A stretch of 22,952 nucleotides of DNA from Actinomycetes bacterium (GTDB lineage Bacteria; Actinomycetota; Actinomycetes; Propionibacteriales; Propionibacteriaceae). A program made the translations under genes and the position numbers. Of this stretch, positions 14,735 to 21,484 are shown piece after piece. The stretch covers positions 1 to 22,952 of the forward strand of contig JAEWOI010000008.1 in assembly GCA_023460935.1 (NCBI GenBank), in the 5' to 3' direction. Below the pieces are notes generated by a model that was not told the DNA's origin, did no database searches, and saw only the letters and a list, made by a program, of their open reading frames with translations. How positions within the stretch are numbered: the first letter of the stretch is position 1; each line of letters starts with the position of its first letter.

Positions 14735-15445
14735 ATGACCGCGCTTCTTGGCCTGGCAACCCGCCTGGGGTTGGCCCGCCTGATGTTGATCACCGGGACG
14801 CGAGCCGAGGCCGGTGACCTGGCCGAGTTCGTGGACGCGGCCTTCGCCGGCGGGGTCGACCTGATGCAGCTGCGGGATCCGGAGGCCAGCGAGGCGGAAC
14901 TCCTGGCCGCGTTGAACGTGATGCGCGAGGTCGGTTACCGCTACCAGGGCCTGGTCAGCGTGTTCGAGTCGGGCCCGCTGGCCGAGAGCTTCGCCGCCGA
15001 CCTGCTCCACCTCCCCGAGCGCGGCGATCCGGCGGCGAAGGCGCGCACCTACCTGCACAAGTGGGGACTGATCGGACGGTCGTGCCACTCGCGCGCCCAG
15101 ATCGACGCAGCGCGGTCGGACCCGGACGTCAACTACCTGACCGTTGGCCCGGTGTTCGGCGGGCTGCCCGTCGGTAACGCAGGGCTCGAATTGGTGCGCT
15201 ACGCGGCGGAGGTGCTGCCGCCCAGCGACCCGGAAACCAAGCCGTGGTTCGCGGTCGGCGGGATCACCGCGGCCAACCTCGACGAGGTGCTCGCCGCCGG
15301 TGCCCGGAGGATAGCGGTGTCGCGGGCGATCACCGACGCCTCCGACCCGGAGGCCGCGGCGATGGCGCTGAAGGACCGGCTGCGCAGGGTGTGGAACGAG
15401 GACCCCGCCATGCAGAACCTGACCCTCAAACTGTTCCGCAACTGA
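14735..15445 (+). CDS. ThiE/TenI-like TIM-barrel protein (thiamine phosphate synthase family)
   Basis: A 236-residue protein of the thiamine phosphate synthase/TenI superfamily, whose canonical members join hydroxymethylpyrimidine diphosphate to thiazole phosphate. The barrel landmarks are recognisable: LMLIT, GVDLMQLRD, GLIGRSCHS, YLTVGPVFGG and FAVGGI, with phosphate-binding GARRIAVSRAI. Some active-site positions differ. The Lys normally following QLRD/E is Pro in QLRDP, and the TPTK-like loop normally following the GPVF strand reads GGLPVG. It may therefore be a divergent synthase or have another role. No thiO, thiS, thiG, thiC or thiD gene lies beside it. The start is set by TAGGCT 6 nt upstream. 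It is divergent from the PASTA kinase. Confidence 0.8.
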   Translation: MTALLGLATRLGLARLMLITGTRAEAGDLAEFVDAAFAGGVDLMQLRDPEASEAELLAALNVMREVGYRYQGLVSVFESGPLAESFAADLLHLPERGDPAAKARTYLHKWGLIGRSCHSRAQIDAARSDPDVNYLTVGPVFGGLPVGNAGLELVRYAAEVLPPSDPETKPWFAVGGITAANLDEVLAAGARRIAVSRAITDASDPEAAAMALKDRLRRVWNEDPAMQNLTLKLFRN

Positions 15446-15478
15446 CCCGGGCTGGAGGCCGACCCCGCGGCCGCCGGG
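15446..15478 (+). terminator. Possible hairpin terminator without U-tract
   Basis: Directly after the ThiE-like stop, arms CCCGG (15446-15450)/CCGGG (15474-15478) and GGCCG (15457-15461)/CGGCC (15468-15472) nest into one stem with an internal bulge and a 6-nt loop. There is no T-run, as is common for actinobacterial hairpins. Confidence 0.4.
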
Positions 15479-15483
15479 CTGGT

Positions 15484-15492
15484 TGTGGACAA
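15484..15492 (+). promoter_or_regulatory. DnaA box (TGTGGACAA)
   Basis: TGTGGACAA is the complement of TTGTCCACA, the preferred DnaA box of Streptomyces and mycobacteria. All nine bases match. Confidence 0.55.
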
Positions 15493-15514
15493 CTGAACGA
15501 GTTCTGCCGAACCC

Positions 15515-15523
15515 TGTGGATAA
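15515..15523 (+). promoter_or_regulatory. DnaA box (TGTGGATAA)
   Basis: TGTGGATAA is the complement of TTATCCACA, the E. coli-type strong DnaA box. It has the same orientation as the first box, 31 bp downstream. Confidence 0.55.
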
Positions 15524-15589
15524 CCCACTTCCGGGTCTGGTTGGCCGGACGCCGGTGTGACACACTCCTGCCACCCCCAGGAGGTAGCC

Positions 15590-16174
15590 ATGCAGTACAG
15601 GCCAGGGCGAATCGCAGTTTCTGCGGCTCTCTGCGCCTGTCTCCTGGCCGGATGCCAGCCGCCGGCTGTAACGCCCTCGCCAAATCCCACCTTCAAGTGC
15701 ACCCCTGAAGCCGGTGGTGCCGAGTTCGAGTGCTCCCAGCAGCAGTACGACGACATGGTTGCCAAGGACAAGCTCTACGCCGAAGCCGAAGCCGTGTACA
15801 GGCGATTCCTTGAGGAGGAGGTCCGGGTACTGCGTCTTGGGGGAACCGACGCTGCCACCGAGGTCATTCTTGAGACCACCGCGGGAGCGTTTCGGACGGA
15901 GGTACTTGAGGACCTTCGATCAGCAAAGGCGAACGGCGTGTCTGTGGATGCTGGCTCCCGCGTGGTGAAGCGGGTCGCGCGCATGCCGGGGGTCTCAAAG
16001 GGTGGCTCGCGCATCTCGCTGAGCATCTGTGTGGACTCAACCGCCGTGCACTTCCTTGAGAACGGCCGCGATGCCGGATTCGGAAGCGTGACCAATGACG
16101 ACCTGTACTTCGCCTTCGACGGAGACCGCCTGAAGGTAATCGGGGCTGATGGGGAGGAGGTAGACGGATGCTGA
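15590..16174 (+). CDS. Putative lipoprotein, unknown function (pair member 1)
   Basis: A 194-residue exported lipoprotein. AGGAGG ends 5 nt before the ATG, which fixes this start over the GTG at 15557. Residues 1-22 form the signal peptide with lipobox LAGC (C22), followed by a Pro-rich linker. The mature part has two close cysteines (FKCTPEAGGAEFECS) and a helical segment (~45-75) with many Glu, then a mixed alpha/beta region reminiscent of small NTF2-like exported domains; that fold is a guess. Codon use is less GC-biased than in neighbouring genes. It overlaps the next gene by 7 bp, indicating translational coupling. Function unknown. Confidence 0.82.
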   Translation: MQYRPGRIAVSAALCACLLAGCQPPAVTPSPNPTFKCTPEAGGAEFECSQQQYDDMVAKDKLYAEAEAVYRRFLEEEVRVLRLGGTDAATEVILETTAGAFRTEVLEDLRSAKANGVSVDAGSRVVKRVARMPGVSKGGSRISLSICVDSTAVHFLENGRDAGFGSVTNDDLYFAFDGDRLKVIGADGEEVDGC

Positions 16175-16989
16175 GATGGGCGGTGGCTTTGGTGCTTGGG
16201 GTGCACCTTGCCGTTGTCCCGAGCGCCGCACTGGCGGAAGACGGTGCCTCGGATGACCGTGTGTCTATCACCAGCCCGGCTAAAGGGTCGTGGCAGGGGC
16301 GTGCGACTTGGGGTAAGCCGCTCCAGCGAAACAGAACAGTGAGTGACAGGCACGGAAGACGCCCGTCGCAGACCCGGGAAGCGCTCAGTCCGAAAGCTCG
16401 GCTCACGAAGGCGCAGTGGGCTGCGTTCCTGGAGATGTGCCGCCAGACGTACGGCGACTCCGGCTGCCGGGACATCTCGCCGGCGTCGCGGGAGAGCGTG
16501 GCGCGGTTGGTGGCAGACCTCGACGCCACGGCCCGAACGTTGATCGCAAGGCTGCAACTGCCCGATCCGACGCCGCAGATCGGTCCCGACCCGGCAAGGA
16601 ACGAGTGGAAGATGGCTGCGGTCGGTTACCCGCTGTGGCTGTGGACCGGCGGTCCGCGCACCGTCACCAGCAGGGTGCGGGCGTTCGGCGTCACCTTCAC
16701 CCTTCAGGCAACCTGGCTGTCGACCGTCTTCGACATGGGCGACGGCCACCAGGTGAGGTGCACCGAGACCAGCACCTACCCGGCACAGGGAGAACCGGGG
16801 CGGAAGTCGCCGTCGTGCGGCTACACCTACCTGAAGTCCTCGCTGCCCAAGGGCGAGTACACCGTCCGGGCCACCACGAACTGGCGGATCAGCTGGAGCG
16901 CGCTCGGCCGATCCGGCTCGGTTCCGGGGAGCTACACCGGCAGCCGGTCATTGCCGGTGGGGGAGTTGAACGCGCTCGTCGTCAGGTAG
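16168..16989 (+). CDS. Secreted protein of unknown function (pair member 2)
   Basis: A 273-residue secreted protein. Residues 1-23 are a Sec signal peptide ending ALA-ED; no membrane anchor or lipobox follows. Residues ~35-75 are polar and basic, probably disordered. After ~140 it is beta-rich and aromatic (WLWTGG, FTLQATWLSTVFDMGDGH, CGYTYLKSSLPKGEYTVRATTNWRISWSALG), resembling an immunoglobulin-like extracellular domain. Four cysteines fall in two pairs (MCRQTYGDSGC and VRC...SPSC), suggesting two disulfides. GGAGGAGG stands upstream of the ATG, which overlaps the preceding lipoprotein stop. I believe this lipoprotein/secreted-protein arrangement recurs in actinobacteria as unnamed families. 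Function unknown. Confidence 0.82.
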   Translation: MLRWAVALVLGVHLAVVPSAALAEDGASDDRVSITSPAKGSWQGRATWGKPLQRNRTVSDRHGRRPSQTREALSPKARLTKAQWAAFLEMCRQTYGDSGCRDISPASRESVARLVADLDATARTLIARLQLPDPTPQIGPDPARNEWKMAAVGYPLWLWTGGPRTVTSRVRAFGVTFTLQATWLSTVFDMGDGHQVRCTETSTYPAQGEPGRKSPSCGYTYLKSSLPKGEYTVRATTNWRISWSALGRSGSVPGSYTGSRSLPVGELNALVVR

Positions 16990-16995
16990 GCGCCG

Positions 16996-18093
16996 TCAGG
17001 CGTTGCGCGCGGTGGCCAGTCCGATCAGGGCGTCGAGCCCGCTCCGGGCCGGTTCGGGTACCGGCTGCAGGGCGGCTGCGGCCTCGGCGGCAGCTCCGGC
17101 GATCTCCCGTTCGGTGGCAGCGAGCGCGCCCGAGCCGGTGATGATCCGCCGCGCCCGGTCGAGCTGTTCGGCGGACAAGCGGGTGCCCAGCAGCGCATCC
17201 AGTTCGGCCGCGTCGGCGGCTCCAGCTGCCGCCACCGCATTGGCGATCAGCACGGTCAGCTTGCCTTCGCGGAGGTCGTCGCCGGCGGGCTTGCCGGTCA
17301 CGACCTCGTCGCCGAACACGCCCAGCACGTCGTCGCGGTACTGGAATGCCCGGCCGAGGGGGGAGCCGTAGGCGGCCAGCGCCGCCAGCAGTTCCGGCGC
17401 GCCACCGCCGAGGGCTGCGCCGATCTGCAGCGGGCGCACCACGGTGTAGCGCGCGGTCTTGAACTCGACGACGCGGCGCACCTGGGCGAGCACGGCGGCC
17501 GGCTCGCTCCGGGCGTCCAGTGGTGGCCGGGTCTGGGCGGTGATGTCGAGGTACTGCCCGCCCGTCACTTCGGCCCGCATGGCCGACAGCAGTGGCTGTG
17601 CTGCGGCCAGCGCTCCCGCTGGCGCGCCGCAGGAGTTGAACAGCTCCACCGACCACATGAGCAGCAGGTCGCCCAGCAGGATCGCGCCGGCCCGTCCGAT
17701 GTCGTCGGCGTCGCCCCGACGGCCGGACGCAGTGTGCCGGTCCGCCAGCTGCACGTGTGCGGCCGGCAGCCCTCGCCGGGTGGCCGAGCCGTCCATCACG
17801 TCGTCGTGGACGAGCGCGCTGACGTGCAGCAGGTCGAGGCTGGCCGCTGCGCGCAACACGTGGCGGGGAACCTCGGGGCCGCCGGCAGCGGCGAGGTAAC
17901 CCCAGCAGCAGAACGCGGGTCGCAGGCGCTTGCCCCCGGAGGTGAAGGCCACGGCGAGCTCCACCAGGTCGGCGGTCTCCGGGCCGAGGTCGGCCAGCCT
18001 GCGGCCAGCTTCGCCGAGGAAGCCGGCCAGTTCCGCCGACACCGCGTCCAGCAGTTCGGCGGGGAGCGGATCGGCTGCGTCGAGGTTGACCAC
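16996..18093 (-). CDS. Polyprenyl (probably geranylgeranyl) diphosphate synthase
   Basis: A 365-residue trans-prenyltransferase that extends allylic diphosphates with isopentenyl diphosphate. GGKRLRP (53-59) binds the diphosphate. The first Asp-rich motif is HDDVMD (D97, D98, D101) followed by TRRG, and the second is RDDVLGVFGD (D254, D255), where the usual final Asp of DDxxD is Gly. Small residues (Ser92, Ala93) lie before the first motif, which fits C20 or longer products, but chain length cannot be fixed by eye. The GTG start has TAGGCT 6 nt upstream. It is divergent from metF and corresponds positionally to M. tuberculosis idsA2 (from memory). No terpene cyclase or carotenoid gene is nearby. 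Confidence 0.92.
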   Translation of the reverse strand: MVNLDAADPLPAELLDAVSAELAGFLGEAGRRLADLGPETADLVELAVAFTSGGKRLRPAFCCWGYLAAAGGPEVPRHVLRAAASLDLLHVSALVHDDVMDGSATRRGLPAAHVQLADRHTASGRRGDADDIGRAGAILLGDLLLMWSVELFNSCGAPAGALAAAQPLLSAMRAEVTGGQYLDITAQTRPPLDARSEPAAVLAQVRRVVEFKTARYTVVRPLQIGAALGGGAPELLAALAAYGSPLGRAFQYRDDVLGVFGDEVVTGKPAGDDLREGKLTVLIANAVAAAGAADAAELDALLGTRLSAEQLDRARRIITGSGALAATEREIAGAAAEAAAALQPVPEPARSGLDALIGLATARNA

Positions 18094-18099
18094 GGTCTG

Positions 18100-18105
18100 A
18101 GCCTA
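18100..18105 (-). promoter_or_regulatory. Putative -10 (TAGGCT) of the prenyl synthase
   Basis: TAGGCT on the minus strand ends 6 nt before the GTG at 18093, implying a leaderless message. Confidence 0.55.
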
Positions 18106-18129
18106 GACCGGCGCCTTCGGGTGCTGGCC

Positions 18130-18135
18130 TAGCCT
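18130..18135 (+). promoter_or_regulatory. Putative -10 (TAGCCT) of metF
   Basis: TAGCCT ends 7 nt before the ATG at 18143. It lies 24 bp from the opposing -10, so the two RNA polymerase footprints overlap. Confidence 0.5.
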
Positions 18136-18142
18136 TGCGGCC

Positions 18143-19051
18143 ATGTCCTCAACCCGGCCGGCGCCCGCCATCGCCGACCTGTTGGCGGCAGCGGAGCACC
18201 CGACGATGTCGTTCGAGTTCTTCCCGCCCAAGGACGACGCCGGGCAGGCGCAGCTGCTCGACGCGATCGCGGGGCTGGACCCGTTGCGTCCCGACTTCGT
18301 GTCGATCACCTACGGCGCAACCGGCTCCACCCGGTCCCGGACGATCGACGCCACCCGCCTGATCCAGCAACGGACGAACGCCATCACGATGGGCCACCTG
18401 ACCTGCGTGAGCCAGTCGGTGGCTGAGCTGCACGGTGCGATCGCCGCCTACGCCGATGCCGGCGTCGGCCACATCCTCGCCATCCGGGGTGACCCACCGG
18501 GCGGGCCGACCGCGCCCTGGGAGCGTCACCCCGACGGTCTGGACAACGCCACCGAGCTGGTTCGGCTGGTGCGCGCCAGCGGTGACTTCTGCGTCGGGGT
18601 GGCGGCCTTCCCCGACGGCCACCCTGAGCACTTCGACTTCGACCTCGACGCGCGCATCCTCGCCGAGAAGGAGCAGGCCGGTGCAGCGTTCGCGATCACG
18701 CAGCTGTTCTTCGATGCCGACGCCTACTTCCGGCTGGTGGAGCGGGTGCGCCGGCTCGGCTGCGAGCTGCCCATCGTGGCGGGCATCATGCCGGTGACCA
18801 ATGTGAACCAGATCGAGCGGTTCGCCACGCTGTCAGGAGCGGCGCTGCCCCCGGCCCTGGTTGCCCGGCTGCACGAGGTGGCCGCCGATCCGGCAGCGGT
18901 CCGCGCGGTGGGCCTGGAGGTGGCCACCGAGCTCTCCGACCGCCTGCTCGCCGGCGGCGCGCCCGGCCTGCACTTCTACACCCAGAACCGCTCCCGGGCC
19001 ACCGCAGAGATCCTCGCCCGGCTGCGGGAGATCCCGCCGCACCGCCTCTGA
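18143..19051 (+). CDS. metF: 5,10-Methylenetetrahydrofolate reductase
   Basis: A 302-residue flavoenzyme-family TIM barrel reducing methylene-THF to methyl-THF for methionine synthesis. Family landmarks are SFEFFPPKDD (23-32), the VSITYGATGSTR strand and loop, HLTCVSQS, ILAIRGDPP (flavin-contacting strand) and AFAITQLFFD; length matches bacterial MetF. The start has a TAGCCT hexamer 7 nt upstream and no Shine-Dalgarno. The final codon and stop merge into a repeat cluster: bases 19050-19051 of the TGA are also the first two bases of a 41-bp tandem duplication. The gene is divergent from the prenyl synthase and convergent with the HelD-like helicase. Confidence 0.92.
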   Translation: MSSTRPAPAIADLLAAAEHPTMSFEFFPPKDDAGQAQLLDAIAGLDPLRPDFVSITYGATGSTRSRTIDATRLIQQRTNAITMGHLTCVSQSVAELHGAIAAYADAGVGHILAIRGDPPGGPTAPWERHPDGLDNATELVRLVRASGDFCVGVAAFPDGHPEHFDFDLDARILAEKEQAGAAFAITQLFFDADAYFRLVERVRRLGCELPIVAGIMPVTNVNQIERFATLSGAALPPALVARLHEVAADPAAVRAVGLEVATELSDRLLAGGAPGLHFYTQNRSRATAEILARLREIPPHRL

Positions 19052-19202
19052 GCCCGGCGCAACGGGGACGGTTCCTTTCGCGCCAAACGCGAGCCCGGCG
19101 CAACGGGGACGGTTCCTTCCGCGCCAGGAACCGTCCACGGTGGGCTGTGGCGCGAAAGGAACCGTCCCCGGTCGGCGGTGGCGCGAAAGGAACCGTCCCC
19201 GG
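19050..19202 (+). repeat. Inverted cluster of five GGGACGGTTCC repeats
   Basis: Two forward copies (19063-19085, 19104-19126) and three reverse copies (about 19121-19140, 19148-19170, 19179-19202) share the core GGGGACGGTTCCTTTCGCG. The forward pair is part of a 41-bp tandem duplication starting at 19050 and 19091. Forward and reverse copies can pair into hairpins about 20 bp long. Lying between two convergent genes, it could act as a two-way terminator. The same core recurs as an intergenic repeat in other genomes as far as I recall. Confidence 0.8.
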
Positions 19203-19226
19203 TGAGCCAGGAACCGCCAGGGCGGG

Positions 19227-21410
19227 TCAGGACAGGGCGGCTCGCCAGGTGCCGGGGGAGTCCAGGTCGATCGTGACCAGGCGCTGGGTGGGGCGGGTCA
19301 GGGCGACGTAGAGCACGCGGACGCCGCCGGGGGATTCCGCCACCACCTCGTCGGGGGCGACCACCACGACGGCGTCGTACTCCAGGCCCTTGGCGTTCAG
19401 CGGGCTGACGAACGAGATCCGGTCGGGGTGGGCGGCTGCGGTCGGCAGGTCGGCCGCGACCAGCTGCGAGAGCCGGGACGGGGCGGCGATCACGCCGATG
19501 GTCCCGTCCACGAGGCCGGCCAGCCGCGCCAGCTCGCCGTCCAGGTCGGCCGGCAGCGACTCCGCAGGGCTGGTCAACAGCGCCGGCTCGACCCCGGTGG
19601 AGCGGACGGCCTGCGGCAGGTCGGCCTGCGGGAACTCCCGGCGCACCACGTCCGCGGCCAGCCGGAACACCTCAGCCGGGCTGCGGTAGTTGGTGGACAG
19701 CCGGAAGTTCCGGTGCGGTGCCGAGCCGATCAGCTCGGTCAGTGCCTGCTCCGACTCCGCCAGGTCCGGCCAGCTGCTCTGCGCCGGGTCGCCGACGATC
19801 GTCCAGCTGGCCTGGGAGCCACGGCGGCGCAGCATCCGCCACTGCATCGGGCTGATGTCCTGCGCCTCGTCGACCAGCACGTGCGCGAAGGTGTCGTACG
19901 GGTCGGCGTTGGGGTCGACCTCGCGGACGTCGCGCAACCAGTCGGCGGAGGTCACCACCTCGCCCACCTCGGTGCCGTCGGGGAGGAACAGCAGCGGCTC
20001 CTCCGCTTCCTCCTCCGCCACCGGCCCGAGCATGGTCACCAGTTCGTCGAGCAGCGCGGTGTCGGCCACCGACCAGTCGTCGAAGGCGTACGCAGCGGCC
20101 AGCGTGGCCTGCTCCGCGCCGTCGAGGATGCCCTCGCCGACCTGGGCGACCACCCGGGGCGACGAGAGCCGGCTGAGCACGTCGGCAGGGCGCAGGTCTG
20201 GCCACCAGGCCTGCAGGAACATGCGGTAGCCGGCGCTCTCGGACACGATGTCGGTCATCGTCTCCAGGTCCAGCTCCAGCTCGGCGGGCAGCCGCTCGAA
20301 CAGCGCGGCCATCACGGCGTGCTCGGCGGCCGGGCGGCCGGCGTTGGCCTTGGTGCGGGTCAGCACATCGCGGCGGATCCGCCCCAGCACGCCCGCAGAA
20401 AGGGTCAGCACCTCACCCTTCACGATCACGCGCAGTGGTGGCTGCTCGACCCCCGGGTCCAGCAGGGGCAGGCTGACCAGCCGCTTCAACAGCGGCACCA
20501 TCCGCAGGCTGCCCTTGATCGCGGCCGCGGCCGCGGAGTCGATGCGGGTAGCGCTGAACCCGAGTGAGTCCACCGCCACGCCGCCGATCGCGCGCAGCGT
20601 CACCGAGTCCTCTCCCAGGGACGGCAGCACCCGCTCGATGTAGTCCATGAACAGCCCGCTCGGGCCCACCACCAGGATGCCGCCGCGCTCGAACCGGCGC
20701 CGGTTGGAGTACAGCAGGTAGGCCGCGCGGTGCAGCGCCACCACGGTCTTGCCGGTGCCCGGGCCGCCGGAGATCACGGTCACGCCGGGGTAGTCGGCGC
20801 GGATCGCCTCGTCCTGCTCGGCCTGGATCGTCGCGACGATGTCGCGCATCCGGTTGCCCCGCGCGCGCTTCAACGCCGCCATCAGCGCACCCTCGCCGAT
20901 GATCACCAGGTCGTCGCGGGCGTGCGCGTCATCCAGCAGGTCGTCCTCGATCCCGACCACGATGTCGTTGCGGCAGCGCAGCACCCGGCGCCGCACCACC
21001 CCCATGGGGTCGGTGGCCGTGGCGCGGTAGAACGGCTCGGCCGCGCGCGCCCGCCAGTCGATCACCAGCGGCTCGTACTCCTCGTCACGCACACCGATGC
21101 GGCCGATGTAGCGAACCTCGGCGTCGGTGTGGTCGAGCCGGCCGAACACCAGGCCCTCGTGCTCTGCGTCCAGCACGGCCAGCCGGCGCGCCGCCTGGAA
21201 GGCGAAGGCGTCGCGCTCGAACAAAGCGGTGCCGTCCTCCTCCCGGACATAGCTCTCCCGGTCGGAGCGGTAGATGGCCCGGCCCTGGGACGCGACCTTG
21301 CGGGCCGAGCGGGCCGCCTTTTCCAGGTGCTGGTAGACGAGGTCGACGTGCGCCTGTTCCACGGCCAGTTCGCGTTCCAGCGCGCTCGGGGGTGACGAGT
21401 TCAAATCCAC
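19227..21410 (-). CDS. helD: HelD-like superfamily 1 helicase (RNA polymerase-associated)
   Basis: A 727-residue UvrD/Rep-family ATPase of the HelD type, which removes RNA polymerase from stalled or terminated complexes. The N-terminus (~8-50) is a charged coiled coil that in HelD enters the polymerase secondary channel. Residues ~85-130 (GRLDHTDAEVRYIGRIGVRDEEYEPLVIDWRA) are the family signature. The P-loop is GGPGTGKT with K221, the Walker B/DEAQD motif is at 514-518, and motifs VGDPAQSSW, TNYRSP and VALTRPTQRL complete the motor. GTG is preceded by AAGGA with 6-nt spacing. It neighbours the oxidoreductase and the infA operon. No rifampicin-associated palindrome is seen upstream. Named helicase IV or UvrD-like in automated annotation. 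Confidence 0.9.
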   Translation of the reverse strand: MDLNSSPPSALERELAVEQAHVDLVYQHLEKAARSARKVASQGRAIYRSDRESYVREEDGTALFERDAFAFQAARRLAVLDAEHEGLVFGRLDHTDAEVRYIGRIGVRDEEYEPLVIDWRARAAEPFYRATATDPMGVVRRRVLRCRNDIVVGIEDDLLDDAHARDDLVIIGEGALMAALKRARGNRMRDIVATIQAEQDEAIRADYPGVTVISGGPGTGKTVVALHRAAYLLYSNRRRFERGGILVVGPSGLFMDYIERVLPSLGEDSVTLRAIGGVAVDSLGFSATRIDSAAAAAIKGSLRMVPLLKRLVSLPLLDPGVEQPPLRVIVKGEVLTLSAGVLGRIRRDVLTRTKANAGRPAAEHAVMAALFERLPAELELDLETMTDIVSESAGYRMFLQAWWPDLRPADVLSRLSSPRVVAQVGEGILDGAEQATLAAAYAFDDWSVADTALLDELVTMLGPVAEEEAEEPLLFLPDGTEVGEVVTSADWLRDVREVDPNADPYDTFAHVLVDEAQDISPMQWRMLRRRGSQASWTIVGDPAQSSWPDLAESEQALTELIGSAPHRNFRLSTNYRSPAEVFRLAADVVRREFPQADLPQAVRSTGVEPALLTSPAESLPADLDGELARLAGLVDGTIGVIAAPSRLSQLVAADLPTAAAHPDRISFVSPLNAKGLEYDAVVVVAPDEVVAESPGGVRVLYVALTRPTQRLVTIDLDSPGTWRAALS

Positions 21411-21484
21411 TTAGTGTCCTTATCGGGCAAAGGTGCGCGACGGGCCAGTCTACGCCGCACGTCGAGCGTGAGCGCGGAATCGCC

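Noticed and set aside
12900..14738. A 612-codon frame antisense to the kinase
   Set aside because: The opposite strand encodes an unambiguous kinase with PASTA domains; the antisense product is Gly/Arg/His-rich with no motif.
15484..15523. Chromosomal origin of replication
   Set aside because: Only two DnaA boxes and no AT-rich unwinding region, dnaA, dnaN or rpmH nearby.
15557..15589. GTG at 15557 as start of the lipoprotein
   Set aside because: It would place 11 polar residues before the signal peptide; AGGAGG is correctly spaced for the ATG at 15590.
21411..21484. Rifampicin-associated element upstream of the HelD-like gene
   Set aside because: No inverted repeat of the expected GGGGCTT/AAGCCCC type is visible in the gap.
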